Below, in pieces: positions 10,972 through 22,577 of a DNA stretch of 64,000 bases. Within the stretch, counting starts at the first letter, position 1, and each line of letters opens with the position of its first letter. The position numbers were made by a program, and so were the translations under genes. The DNA is from Massospora cicadina (Eukaryota; Entomophthoromycota; Entomophthoromycetes; Entomophthorales; Entomophthoraceae). The stretch covers positions 124,001-188,000 of the forward strand of contig JAKSZP010009303.1 in assembly GCA_022478985.1 (NCBI GenBank), written 5' to 3'. The notes beneath the pieces were generated by a model, which saw only the letters and a program-made list of their open reading frames with translations, had not been told where the DNA came from and searched no databases.

Positions 10972-12469
10972 TTTCCTCTAATTGGCCAAGTTTTACCCAC
11001 AACATTCTTATTCTGAGTCCTGGGAGACAAATGTCTGACATAGACTATTCAGTTTGGCCATATTCTCATTAGATGGCAGAGTCTACTATTCTTAAATTTT
11101 TATATTTCCTTAGTTCAAGGCAGTCTACTAAGTATTCCTCATATGTTGACATCACCTTATTATCTGATTTTAAAGCAATCCAATAAATCTTTGTCTAGAG
11201 CTTGGTATCACCCTATCACCTTATTAAGGCGATCTCACCAACATTATCATACTAACAGTTCATTCAGTATCACCCAATCTGCCATAGCTACTAAGGGCGT
11301 ATTGTCCAGTCATACCATAATCTCAACACCCTCAGTCATTGATATCCTTTCTTTCCCCTCCAGATAAAGTTTTAAACAAAATCAAGGAGAGTTTTGTTAT
11401 TGGCCAGGAAGAATTACATTCTTCCTCTATTCTTATATGTTTGCAATGGAAGAGTCTACTGACAAAAAGAATGTAAAATATCCATCTATGACTCTGCAGT
11501 TAAGTCAAATAGATTATAAGCCAACATCTATCAATTGTCAAACAAAGGCGCAGGGCAATACTGCTTTACTTCAAGAGTTTAAATTAAAAAAGCTTAATAA
11601 ACCAAAAGGAATCCTTTATGGTGTTAATCTTAGTAAGAGGGAAAGTCTCACTGACGTTTTCTACCCAATTTTTAAGACTGTACTTAATTTTATAGTAAAC
11701 ACTAATTGTATTACTTTAGAAGAAACCATCAATGCAATTAACTCCCCTCACAAGTCATGGCCTGATGTTATGTTACACATGATAGGTCTCAAGAGTAACT
11801 TTACATTCATTTAGGGGATCAAAAATAGCTTTAAGAAAATTCCAATTTCCATAATGAACAAATCTCCTACTTTTCAGGGATCTCCAGGCTGACTTCAAGT
11901 GCATGCTATTATATCAAAGTTTTTATTCAACTTGCCTTTATTGAAAATGATGATGTCACACCATTGTCAGATATCAGGGTATTAGACTTTATGGGAAAAA
12001 TACAAATGACTCAAATCCCAAAACCAAAATGGCGCTTATACCTGAGAAGGAGGTTAAAGAAACTACCTCTATTAATCACTCAGAAAATTGATAGTTGGTA
12101 AGGTCCTAACCATTACTAGGAAAATCTCATCAGAGCAATTTGAGCCTAAGATACCCCAAGATGAAATCATGATTAATCAAAATAAAAGATTATCAGAAGG
12201 TCAGGCGAGAAACTACTTAAGGTGGCACTCAAAGCAGTAAATTAAGATAAACCCACAAAAGGGTAAGAATAAAGAATTTGTTCAATGATCAGCTTAAGTA
12301 ATATCAAGTCTCATCTGATTTGACATATTTAATTTACAGTTTTACCTTATCAAAAATTTATACAAAAACATTGCACAATCCAGAATGAATCGCCTGACCA
12401 AGAGCTTCCCCTCTAGATCTCCCCTTCAATAAATTTATTAAACTATTTTTGCTTTTGGGTTTATATTGC
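10972..12469 (+). other. Unassigned stretch with degraded coding
   Basis: The best open frame is 11437-11814 (125 residues), including 'LTDVFYPIFKTVLNFIVNTN' and 'NSPHKSWPDVM'. Coding-like text with stops seems to continue to about 12240 ('KRLSEGQARNYLRWHSK'). I do not recognise a family. It may be the Gag of another retroelement or a decayed host gene. Nothing else is visible. Confidence 0.3.
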
Positions 12470-12485
12470 TAAATGTGACATATAT

Positions 12486-14401
12486 CTATTCGAGGTAAGC
12501 TGACCAGGGGATGGACATTACCAAAACTAAGTCTTAAAACTAAAATTAACGTAACTAATTGGTTCATACAAAACGCCCAAATGAGCGGATTGAGTGAAAT
12601 TTTTAAGTGAGCACAACCAACCAGGTGGGTAGTGGAAACTGCTCATCCCTCCATGGCGGAAGGGGAGGGGGGATTGGGGGGCTCATCTTCAGCATTAGCT
12701 TCCTCTTCTCAGATTAGGGTACATGTCAAGGCAGACAGTAAGGACGTTGGGGCATCAGCGGCATGTGGTTTAATATTGCTAATTATTAATATTTTATGGA
12801 GATTTCCAGCTAGGAAAATGGCACTAATATTCAGCTAAAGCTATTTCAGCTTTAATGCGGGAATCTTGGAGTTTAACAAATGTGGAGATATTGGTTTGGG
12901 TAATTTTAGCTTTCAGATTCCGTGCTACCATTGCCACATTCTTGATTGCTTTTCTTACATTTTTTGTAACTTATTAATCGTGGTTTTACTTTTTGGAGTA
13001 AGGGTTGAGGGGATCACAGGAGGAGGAATACCTCCTATGAGCATCGCCACTGATTTAGCAACAGCTTTGCATAGGCAACTACAATCTGGTGTTACAGCTG
13101 CTTTGACTGCAAGCTGATGGTCACTGCAAAATGATTCAGCATTTGGCTGTGGGGTATATAGACAAGGGGGTGTTTGTCATTCCATTCTGCATTAATGAAC
13201 CGCTCAATTTGCAGGGATGATTCTTCAATGAGCTTACCTAATTTGTCAATTTCAGCCAATAACTCGCATGGGTTCTGGTTAAATTGAATTGGGAAATCGC
13301 CATATAAATTGAGGTTTGGCTGATTCATTGGATGTTGCATGGGATTGACTGGGGTCCAATCCTGCACTTATTTGAAAGAATCATGTGTGGCACTGGGGTG
13401 GGGAGGAGGCTAATTGGTGGTTGCAGGTGCAGCTGCAGCATCAGGCTTTGGAGGAGGGGAAGGTAGGATTGTACCCCATGCTGGAATTTGTGCGGGATGG
13501 GCGGCAGATTAAAGGTTGGTGGATGAGAAATCTGATCCATTGGAAGTGGCTAAGGAGGGACACTTGCATTTGAAGTGGTCCAACTTGAAATAGGATGGAC
13601 AAATTGTCTGCCTGCCCTTGACATGGGCCCAAAACGGATGGTTGGGGGCTGAAGGAATAACGGCCTGAGGGGGAATCAACACAGCAATTTTATTGAATTC
13701 AGGGCTTATTGTGGCATATACCCGAGGCCCAGCGAGTTGTGTGGCCTCATTTGGGACCACAAATTGTAAGATGGGGTTGGAGCCATAGGCTGCCAAACCA
13801 TCCATCAGCTCCTGGTGGAGCACTGCAGGGGAGGTGGGTGGGCAAGCCAGCAAATTGGACCACCAAAGTGATGTCCACTGGGAGCCGTGTCTGAGTTGTG
13901 GGAAGGGGTTTATCCCTGACATACCAGGGGAACAGTTGCTGCAGTGGCGGCGCCAGCTTCACAGGTGAAGCTGAGGTCAAAATACCCCTTATAAGGGCAG
14001 AAACATATGAATCTAGCGGGAATCATCACCGCCTGAGTCATTTCAATAATGGCTTAGTTGTGGTAAGGGAAGAGTTTCCCATAGTCAACCCTTAGCTAAA
14101 ATGCATATTGCTCAGGGGAGCACCAGGGGGAGCGAGGTACCGCTTGGGTATGAGAAAGGTGGGCGTCAAGATCCTTGGGGAACAAATCGTCCCATGGGTT
14201 TGGAATGACTGGGTGAGCCAGTCTGAGCGCATTTTCCTGCTGGATGAAAAATGGTGGGGGGAGTTTCGCCACTGCCACACACTGGAGCAGCTAGTGGAGA
14301 ATCTGAGGGCATCAGAGTGAAACTACAACAGGCGATTGAAATTTACTTTCTTATTATTTGTGTAATTTTCTCGTAAAGTTACGCCAAGTGGAAAGAGAAG
14401 T
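12486..14401 (-). mobile_element. ORF1-only LINE (HAL1-like), complete insertion
   Basis: The 1916-bp unit is flanked by a 16-bp direct repeat, TAAATGTGACATATAT, at 12470-12485 and 14402-14417. It holds a 5' leader and ORF1, then a 3' end CCATCCCCTGGTCAGC (minus strand, near 12500), with no endonuclease or RT. The last 30-odd bases also end the ORF2-bearing LINE copy at 14842-16076. That fits mobilisation in trans by a partner LINE recognising the shared tail. Mammalian HAL1 elements are the known parallel. Confidence 0.8.
13092..13980 (-). pseudogene. ORF1 protein of the ORF1-only LINE
   Basis: Open pieces at 13747-13980, 13509-13922, 13325-13540 and 13092-13367 form one protein with frameshifts. 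It contains 'HQELMDGLAAYGSNP' and a knuckle 'CPSYFKLDHFKCKC', in which the second Cys of C-x2-C-x4-H-x4-C has become Tyr. A Pro-rich stretch and a helical end 'LLAEIDKLGKLIEESSLQIE' (about 13190-13260) follow. An acidic, Pro-rich segment ('EDEPPNPPSP') lies further downstream, near 12660-12700. Confidence 0.7.
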
Positions 14402-14417
14402 TAAATGTGACATATAT

Positions 14418-14831
14418 TAGCCCCTATTCTATATATAATATAGTTACGTTGTTGATTCTATATCTTGTTTTGGTAAATGAAAATATTAACTCCATTTTTC
14501 ATACTTTATGGATTTATACTCAAGGTGATGGGATATAAACAGTTACTTTACACGCTTTAAAATGAAAAAAATATTTGTCATGCATCTTAGATGACATAAA
14601 GTATAGACTGTCATGCTTCTTTGGTATAGCACAATTGAGCTCAAAAATGTAAGCCCAACAACTATTGTTAAATGCTTGAGAAGATGCACCAAGGAGGCGG
14701 AAAAGAGTTGTAAACTTAAAGAAAGAGGCTCTTTGTGCTGACAGTACTAGCATTATCTGCCTGATCTTCTTTCTGATGCTTCTGCTCCTGAAAGCGCAGC
14801 CTTCAAAGATGACCCAGAGAACAATGTATCC
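14418..14831. other. AT-rich spacer, no gene seen
   Basis: This is intervening sequence between two independent LINE insertions. A 77-codon open frame on the minus strand (14520-14753) has no recognisable features. Confidence 0.3.
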
Positions 14832-14841
14832 TATTTAACAA

Positions 14842-16076
14842 GTAAATTTAACTGAGGTAAGCTGACCAGGGGATGGGCAATACCAAAATACATAACGGAT
14901 AGGGGGAGGCTAAGTTTAACTAAATTAGGCACCCCAGAGTAGATGAGCTACCCCTGTTGCCAATTGGTACCACCAGGTATGGGGGTTGAGTGCGCTACTC
15001 GAGGGGTTTCCCCTGTTATGGAGAAGGTGAGGAGGAAGGGGTCCGTGTGCAGAAACCAGACTATGAACAATTACTCAACAAGCTTTTGTTAACTTGCCTT
15101 CATGTATCTGTATAGCCAAGCTTAGAAGTGTTCCAGTAGGTGTAGGTGAAATCTGCTGATTGACCCACAGATGGTTAGTATGGTTCCCTTGAAGACATTC
15201 AAGGCTATGGTGTGGATTGTCCACATTGGAATGGTTACCATTAGGAAGCGGAGGGTAGGTGGTATTGGGGATTTGAGTTGGGGCATTAGGAGGCTCATAG
15301 AGATTGATAATTCCTAGTTATTTTGAATCCTTAGCAGGCGTGCAACTTCCTGCTATATGGCTCTAGATGGGGGGGTGCTTTAAGGTGTTGGTGTAGGGTG
15401 CCATCCCCTCACACACTGCGCACTCTGCATGGAGAGAGTTGGAGCAATCTTCTGTTCTGTAGGTTCTTCTGAGGCAACGCCATGCGTTAGTTCTTACCCT
15501 TAGTTGGAGGAGAGAATGGTGTGTTAGCCTCCATATTGTCTTCTATGTTTTGAGATTGTATGGGATGTCTAAAGCATCCAGTTAGTCAATTCTTGTGATG
15601 ACTGGGGCCACGTTGTGTGTCCCTCTGGGGGTTGTCCTCTGGGTTCCTTAGTGTGAAGTGGGCTCTGGGCCTACCCCTTCCCTGATTAGTGCCTGTGAGT
15701 GTGACAGACAACACATGTGCCAAATGGTGTGGAGGAGGCATTTGAAGTGTGGAGGAGTTCCATGAGGGTCTGCTGCGTTGGGATGGTTTGCAAGGTATGT
15801 GAGCAGGCTGGACAGGTTTTGTGAGTTGGATAGTTTTAGCGCCTGTGCAAAGTTGGCCCTCGCTGCTTTGGACCAGTGTTGATGCGGGAGGTCTGGGGAT
15901 AGGACTTACTTTATCCAGGTTCCCAGTATACGGTTGGCGTGGACCTCAAAGTCTATTAGGCCCATGCCTCCACTGGAGTGTGGGCCGAAGAGTGTTTCCA
16001 CCTGTACGTGTGCCAGGTCCCAGGCTACAGCCATTCCTGGATAAGTGCGCGAATTGAGGACATGAAAGTAGGTGCA
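14842..16076 (-). mobile_element. 5'-truncated LINE with ORF2 C-terminal end
   Basis: It matches the 3' part of the full-length LINE at 58215-59400, for example around 15840-16020 against 59240-59400. Its 3' tail (minus CCATCCCCTGGTCAGCTTAC, near 14864-14883) is closer to that of the ORF1-only copies than to the full-length LINE. A direct repeat TATTTAACAA flanks it (14832-14841 and 16077-16086). Coding is heavily broken; the end of ORF2 corresponds to roughly 15000-16060. Confidence 0.75.
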
Positions 16077-16212
16077 TATTTAACAATAAGTAGCTTAATA
16101 CTATCTATTCTTCTAACAAGTCACCTATGTTCTTCGCTTTGTCTCCATAGTCTTAGAGCCTATATCAAAGAATTGATGTCAATGTTCATAAAATCCCCCC
16201 ATGCTAGAAGAT

Positions 16213-18625
16213 GTTGATAAAAGCTTTTTTTCAAATTGCATAACTTTCTGAGAAAATATCTAAGTAAAGTAAGCTAAAAACTTTGACCTCCCGCCATAAA
16301 TCTAACCCCAATGTAAATGGATATCCCGCAGGCTTCTACAATGTGTGGGAAAATGGCAAACCCCCAGCATATTCTGTTCAGCTAAAAAAATTCTTGGACT
16401 GGTCCAGTAATTCCTAATTAATCATTAGGACAATTCGTTCCTCCCAAGGATCTTGACATCCACATTTCACGTTCCCAGGTGGTGCCTCACAGCCCACTGG
16501 GTTTCCACAGAGCAACATGCACTTTAGCCTTTTGTCAAATATGGGAAGCTTTTACCATAGGCTGATAAACAAAAAATTGAATTATCCCAAGCGGTGATGG
16601 AACCTAATGGCTTTATTTGCTTCCAACCCCATAAGGGTGCTTTGATCTTAACTTTATTTGCAAAACCAATGCTGCCATTACAGCGACTGTGCACCTGGTA
16701 TTCAAGGCACACCTTTACCAACCACTTTGAACCTGGATACCAATAAACATTACTATGGTGGTTCAGTACTGGTTTGCCCCACCTACCTTCCCCCACGGTG
16801 CTTTTTCAGGAGTTGAAGTTTGGTTTGGCCGCCTATGGATCCAACCCCATCCTTCACTTTGTGGTCAAATTGTGCCACATATCTTGTTGAACCTCAGGCA
16901 TTAGCTACAATACACCCTAGTTCTCTTAAATGTTCCCAGTCAATTTTCCTTACTCATTAATTTTATTCCCCAGTCAACCATTCTGGGCCTGCGTTGAGCT
17001 TAGTTTTAAATAATGTTTATGTTTCAAATTTAAAATCACTTGAAATGCAAATGCTCCTCCCTTGAAGATTCCACCAGCATCAATACCACATCCACTGGCA
17101 TCCAATCTGCTGCTGTCCCTACAACAAATATTTCTGGGCTCAATCCTTCCACCCTCCCCCAAATCATGATTCTTCAGCAGTTCCTGCACCAGCTATCAAG
17201 CCCCTCTTCAGCCCAGAATTAACAACACCTCAGTCAATCAGGAAACATCTTAGACTACAGTAAGTCCCAAGCTTCTTCCCATTTTCCATTCAAATAACAA
17301 TATTATGCTGATGCCTCACCCCAGTTCTACAGAACTCTTAGGGATTATTGGATGAGGCCTGTTGAGATATTGATATGACTGGATGATAAGCTCTAAATAG
17401 CTGCAGAATCTTGGTATTGTCTGATAAAACTATATAATAGTATATATATTTGAGTGACTTGAAATAAGGTGAAAAGGTGATACATTCTAGTATGAATATT
17501 TGCCAGAGCCCCTAATGATGAGGCGAACCCAAACAAGTTCTGATGAAAGAATAATAGCTAAGCTAAAGGGTCAAAGCTGACCAAAAAAAAGATATGACTG
17601 GAAAGGAAGGAGAAATGGGTTAGGTCATTGATTAGTAAGGAGAACGGATAGTAGGAAGAAGGAGAAGAGTCATCAGCAGAAGTCAGCGACTGATATATGT
17701 AAATAAATAAAAAAGTATCTTGGAGGCAATTACTTCCTATATTTAAAATGTTATTGAAATTTATTGAGGGTTGGCGATCACCATATTACTAACCCATTGC
17801 TCAGTAGGTTTAACTCTGTGCAAACTATTAAGAAGTTCATAAACCCTTCCGCCAAATTTTATAACAAGGTCAAAGGATTTAGTAATTTTAATGAACCATT
17901 AATTGTCAAAATTGAGTATTTTATCAATTTTAAATATGACGCTCAGTTCCAATCTCATTTTTAGGCCCCCAAGACAAACACTGATCTGTTCCAAAGTGAC
18001 CAACAGTTTGTTGTTATAGCAGCTACCATGCCAAATTGTTATATTCTTACCAAAGCTGTCACCAAGTCAGCATGACTTTCACAGGTGGCATCCCTTTCTC
18101 CCATTGTCCCCTTGAGCATCATCCCGTTGGGAAAGGCTTCAATTAATAATTCCATAAAGAAGCCAACATACCATATAGAACATTGCAGTGGTAGCGCGGA
18201 ATCTCAATCCAAGAATACTGCACCAATATTGCCACTTTCACCAAGCTCCCCACTGCCCATATTCAAGTGGAAGAAGCTTTTGCTATTTATCTTGGCATAC
18301 TTTTAAAGCTGGCAATTTTTATGAGCATCCTTTCATCAGCACCCTCAAACTGTGTAAGCAATGCCCCTACAATTGTGCTATCCGCCTTGACCCATGTTAT
18401 GCTTTGGGATGAGGAAGCTACCACCAAAGATGAGCCCCCAATCCCCCTCCCCTTCCACCTTAGTCAGATAAGTGGTTCTCCACTTATGACTTGGTTGATC
18501 TTTAGTTTTGTTTTTGTGTCAATTTGAGTAAACCATTTGTCTTATTTTGACCACATTCAATTTTAGTTTGATTTCTATTATGAGCTTTGGTAATGTACAT
18601 CCTATAGTTGGTATATAACAAGTAA
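16213..18625 (+). mobile_element. ORF1-only LINE copy, split by a solo LTR
   Basis: It runs in the opposite orientation to the copy at 12486-14401 and aligns from the 5' leader (CATAACTTTCTGAGAAAAT near 16245) to the 3' end (TTTGGTAATGTACATCC near 18590). Removing the LTR at 17371-17866 leaves about 1.92 kb, the same length as the other complete copy. Again there is no ORF2. Open pieces 17040-17222 and 18085-18527 belong to ORF1. I could not identify a convincing target duplication. Confidence 0.7.
17371..17866 (+). repeat. Solo LTR of gypsy family B
   Basis: It aligns with the LTRs of element B at 41731-42332 and 55805-56317. Shared blocks are ATGACTGG.TGATAAG at the start, GCCAGAGC..TGATGAGGCG in the middle, GGGTCA.A.CTGACCAAA, and TTTATAACA at the end. 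It interrupts ORF1 coding of the surrounding LINE. The flanks (GATAT and AGGTC) do not form a clear duplication. Confidence 0.75.
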
Positions 18626-18671
18626 TTTAAAAAACATCTAATAAAAAATCCCAAATTAAAGATATTAAAAA

Positions 18672-18804
18672 GGGTGGTTAGCCTGTCAGGGTAATTACTG
18701 ATTACACTCTAGTGCAGTTTTTGTTCAACACATGTTCAAAACCTGTACTGGCTATAAAAATCTTGGTATGGTATATTTGTCCAAGGTCAACCCACATTAA
18801 TTAC
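18672..18804 (+). mobile_element. tRNA-derived SINE, copy 1
   Basis: The body starts GGGTGGTTAGCCTGTCAGGG, which has an A-box-like element, and carries a B-box-like GTTCAAAACC about 60 bp on. It ends GGTCAACCCACATTAA. Direct repeats TTAAAGATATTAA (18656-18668) and TTAAAGATTATTAA (18805-18818) flank it with one indel. It would be transcribed by RNA polymerase III and moved by a LINE. Confidence 0.75.
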
Positions 18805-18818
18805 TTAAAGATTATTAA

Positions 18819-20559
18819 TCTTAGCTTATTCTGAGAATCAAAAATGCTCATGATTTGATAAATTATGTGGAGTATAAAATGCTTACTCCAAAAAATATCA
18901 AACAAGGACTACTCTGCGCTCCCCCTCTGAATTATCAAACTAAATTTGAATACTTTAGATGCAGCTCTTAAAAGCTTTATCTATGAGCTACTATTGGGAA
19001 CCCAGTTCCTAAATGGATAATATGCTGATGTAATGGAAGGGAATGAAATGTCCCATCCACCAGCAACACAACCCTAAAATGGAGAGTTGCCTCCATACAA
19101 AATGAGTGAACGTAAGTATGGCCTCATCTGAGATTGGTTATACCCATTTGTTTGGCCCAAACAGTTGAGGTATGGTGGTGAATCAGTCCACCCACCCTTT
19201 ACCACTGATGGAATCCACCAAGCACCACATCTCATCCTCACCACTGGGCCTGCGGATCAAGACCTGAAGCCAATTCAGCCTCTGTATTCTGGGGATTCAT
19301 CAGGGCTTGGTTCACTGGATCACTCTGGATTCATCAGGGCTCTGGTACCAGATTTGTGCTATGGGATGAGATTCAGATTCAGTACAGCCCCTTTCAACCA
19401 CATGATTATTAGGTAATTTTGGGGATGTGGTTAAAATGGGAGTGAAGCTCCCAAAAGGTGAGCACAACCTTGAGAGCGATGCTTGAGGAGAAAAATGAAA
19501 TTTATCTTAGATGAACTTAAAAAAGGAAAATTAAGGGTGGCTAGCATGGCAGGGTAGTTCCTGCTTCCACTCTAGTGCAGGTTTGTTAAACACAAGTTCA
19601 AAACCTGTACTGGCTAAAAATTCTCAGTGTGGTATATTTGTCCTAAGGTCAACTCACCTCAAATCTTTTTTTGTAAAAAAAGAAAATTCAAACCTGTGCT
19701 TTATTTTGGTGTCATTAGGATAAAAATATGGTTTGAGGATTGTCCCATCAACCCCATCTTGAAATAGAGTGTATAAAAAAAGGGGAGCTTGAATTATTAA
19801 ATCTATATATAGTATAAATTATTAATGATTATATAATTCCTCCAGCACATTTGTCAGCCTCAAACTCTCTGAATTGAGTAACCAATCAAGAAAAATGTCC
19901 CAATTGAACAAATCATTCAGATTGACTGGATTATAAATTTTATATTCTCAAGGTAAGTTTTATATGTTCTTAAAATAAAAAATTGTGACAAACTTTTCTA
20001 TCACAGCTTTACTTATTACACTAAAGGTTCTTATCTTTAATGAGGACTTGCATTCCTACTGTATATAAAATTATCAAGTACAAAAAGAAGTTTACTAAAG
20101 ATAAAAATTGTCTACTGAAAATGGATGATGAGTTTGATAAAGCAATTATCATATTTAAGGCTCTGGGTATAGCTGCCGCCATTTGTGGTAAAATGGATAG
20201 AAGGAATGCCTTTGTAACTCCCAGAGTCAGAATTAATACCCCTTAAAATGATATTTTAATCAATATCAGAAGTCACATGATTATTTTTCCTCTTTTTATT
20301 AGATATCTGAGGGACTAACAACCCCTCAGTTTAAGAGATTCTACCTGCCTGGAGTTAATAATTTTGAATATGCTGGTACCATCTTTTTTGTATAAGCAAT
20401 TTAGCCAAAAATTCACAAATGGTATATCCTAGCACCCTATAATTCACATGCATCTATTAACCACTGACAAAACTATCATTTTTCAAGACTTTTAGAGTCT
20501 AAGTGAATTTAAATTGAATACGCCTTTCACAGAGGCTCTTATGGAAAGTTTTTGAGAAA
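18819..20559 (+). other. Unassigned AT-rich stretch around SINE copy 2
   Basis: Open frames at 19165-19416 (83 codons) and 20040-20246 (68 codons) have no family I recognise. A 15-bp direct repeat GGATTCATCAGGGCT occurs at about 19293 and 19330. Position upstream of the RT relic at 20560 suggests a decayed gypsy gag region, but this is inference. Confidence 0.3.
19535..19673 (+). mobile_element. tRNA-derived SINE, copy 2
   Basis: It has the same body as copy 1 (GGGTGGCTAGCATGGCAGGG, CTAGTGCAGG, AAGTTCAAAACCTGTACTGG, GGTATATTTGTCC, AAGGTCAACTCACCTC). It is flanked by A-rich near-identical repeats (19519-19534 and 19674-19690). The inner segment GCAGGTTTG..CAAAACCTG can fold as a hairpin that contains the B box. 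Confidence 0.75.
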
Positions 20560-20890
20560 GATTTGACCAGTGAGCAAAAAATTTAAAGAGCTACTTGAGG
20601 AAAATGCCAATTTGTTCTCGCCTTCATTTTATGAAATTGGCAAGTTTAAAAGAGATGTACACAATCTAGAGTGGTAGATGATTCCCCCATCTGAGTTTGG
20701 CCATATCAGAGGAGCAAAATTGAGGGGCTCAAATTACTAATGTTCTAAAGCTGAGTTGAATTCTGGACTTTTAGTACTCTCTCAAAGCCCTTGGGCACCA
20801 CCCCTCTTACATGTTTGCAAAAAGGATGGAGGTCATCTAGCCATCATGAACTACTTTCAGGCTTTGCCCCAATGCAAGCAAAGCCTTGAC
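20560..20890 (+). pseudogene. Ty3/gypsy RT N-terminal relic
   Basis: The reading 'LNSGLLVLSQSPWAPPLLHV' followed by 'CKKDGGHLAIMNYFQ' (about 20757-20865) matches the first RT motifs of gypsy pol (xPSxSPWxSPxxxVxKKDGxxRxxxDYR). Further RT motifs are not found downstream. It is broken and truncated. Confidence 0.65.
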
Positions 20891-21499
20891 TTCAGGTTTC
20901 TTAATAGCTTACCATTCTAATTACCTCATGTTTAAATTTAATCAATAGTTTATTGTGCAAAGCATTGTCAGGCCAAAGGGTCAGAATCATCATTAACAAT
21001 GAGTTATTCTGTTGTCTGATGCTTTTTTGGGATGAATGCCCAAAAGTATATTAGCTTTGAGTAATATAGCATCAAATACTCCTCATTTGCAAAGCTGAGT
21101 TATTCAAATGAGATACTGGGGATAAATTGCCTTGAAATCACGTTCCAATAAGCTTAAGCAATCTTTCTTATTCCCTCTTAGTCCTATTTTCCCTAGCCCT
21201 ATCTAAGTTCTAAGATGATAGAATAAAGACCCTTTTTTACACACACGTTGATTTTTGCCTAGTATCATACTAAAGATTCTGCATGTTAAATTGAACAGAT
21301 ATTGCCATGATGACAACTAATCCATCAAAAGATTTCCATATAGACAAAAGTCTACTAGGCGATTTTTTGGAGCCTCAGGCAACTGATTATTGTAAAGCCT
21401 TAGTAGGGCCTGCCTTCAAATTTTAATAAATTTCTAAACACTGGTGATTCTGCCAAGGACCCTTACAAGTCTACATGGTTAAGGCATACCTTCATATAA
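20891..21499. other. No gene recognised
   Basis: AT-rich sequence after the RT relic, probably more decayed retroelement. No motif, repeat or RNA is visible to me. Confidence 0.25.
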
Positions 21500-21505
21500 G
21501 CAATA

Positions 21506-21684
21506 TCAGCAATAGAAGATTGAGTGTACACAAAAGTTCACTCCAAGAATCAGGACAGGAGGGAAATGGATGAGAGAATGCAACTCCACCTTATAGATAT
21601 AATCTGGTTTTACCACCTGTAGTTTAAATGAGCTCATACCTACCTGGATATCATAAATACCATAGACAGTATGAGTCATGGATA
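21506..21684 (-). pseudogene. Possible retropepsin C-terminal relic
   Basis: The minus-strand frame reads 'HSLIHFPPVLILGVNFC', which resembles the end of gypsy proteases ('xPxxILGxDFL'). It is cut at 21684 by insertion of element C. The D-like LTR fragment at 28516-28883 has the same orientation on the other side, so both may derive from one older minus-strand element. Confidence 0.35.
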
Positions 21685-22577
21685 CCATCATGGTTGGATG
21701 GCTTTATAGTAGGAACAGATGCTAAAGACAAGGCTGGGTGACAGGAGGCCCAGAAGGTGAAGCTTCAGGCTCTTCCTGACCTGAAACACACCTTAGATCA
21801 ACGCTGGGTGCAAGCCAAGCAAGCCCAGGTTGATACTAATGAGGTGCAAAACGCCCAGCCTCTGATCGCGGCCCAGGCACTAAAACGAACAATTTACGTT
21901 ATAATCAAAGATGGTTTGATTCACTTGGTTGGAGAGCAAGGGTTCGAGTCCCACTCTAGCTATGAAATTTTAAGCTCAGGTAAAAAATGGCTTCAATCGA
22001 TTACTTGAGTGAAGGCACTTTTGGTGTATTTTACTAAAATGGACGGAAGCATCTGTTTATTGGAGCATCAAGGCTTGGGCGCATTTCTGCAGAACCCAAA
22101 TTTCCCCAGCACACTTTAAATATGTTTTTGCGACCAACATTCCTTGTTGGTCAACTTTCTTTAAATAAAATACCCATTTTTTTACGTTTATTTATGGTTC
22201 CTTGGGCTAACTTAGTGTCAGACCTCTTCAGAGAGGTCTCCAACTATGTGGGCCACTACCTTCTATCACAATTTACCAAAATCCCAGGTACTCCCTTAGG
22301 CCGCCCAGGTCCCCTCCAGATTGAGGCACCCAAGCTCCCTGACGCCAAACTACACTTGATTATGGACTCCTCTCTGGGGTCCACTCAAGCTGTTATGTTC
22401 CTAACTTACCTGGTCTTATATGTTGCATTCTACACCCTTGCCTGGGGTACCTTTGGCACAGGCACCATTCAAGGTGTCTTTGTACCCTTTTTATTAATGG
22501 CTAGTTCCCTAGCAATGTGGGTTTGCATCCCACATCATCTTGCTGGAAACGAGAGAGTTACAGACACTCTCTTGACA
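21685..22577 (+). repeat. 5' LTR of element C
   Basis: The outer end has decayed from TGTCATGG to CCATCATGG; the inner end is TTGACA. U3 carries an open frame with LDQRWV at 21793-21810. It has only one stop (TGA in GGG TGA CAG) between 21700 and 22008. A TATA-like CTTTAAATATG (22112-22122) precedes the presumed transcript start (22146). U5 holds the ATG of the hydrophobic ORF at 22194. Confidence 0.9.
22146..22156 (+). promoter_or_regulatory. Self-primer segment at presumed RNA 5' end of element C
   Basis: GTTGGTCAACT is the exact reverse complement of AGTTGACCAAC at 22580-22590, just inside the LTR. In Tf1 the first 11 bases of the RNA pair with the PBS and prime minus-strand synthesis. 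The spacing of about 30 bp from the TATA-like box fits a transcript start here. Confidence 0.7.

Noticed and set aside
10972..10976. 5-bp target duplication for element A
   Set aside because: TTTCC here and GGGCC at 3122-3126 do not match.
21941..21951. Possible tRNA gene at the B box in the LTR
   Set aside because: No anticodon arm and no acceptor-stem pairing; it cannot fold as a tRNA. Kept only as a B-box observation.
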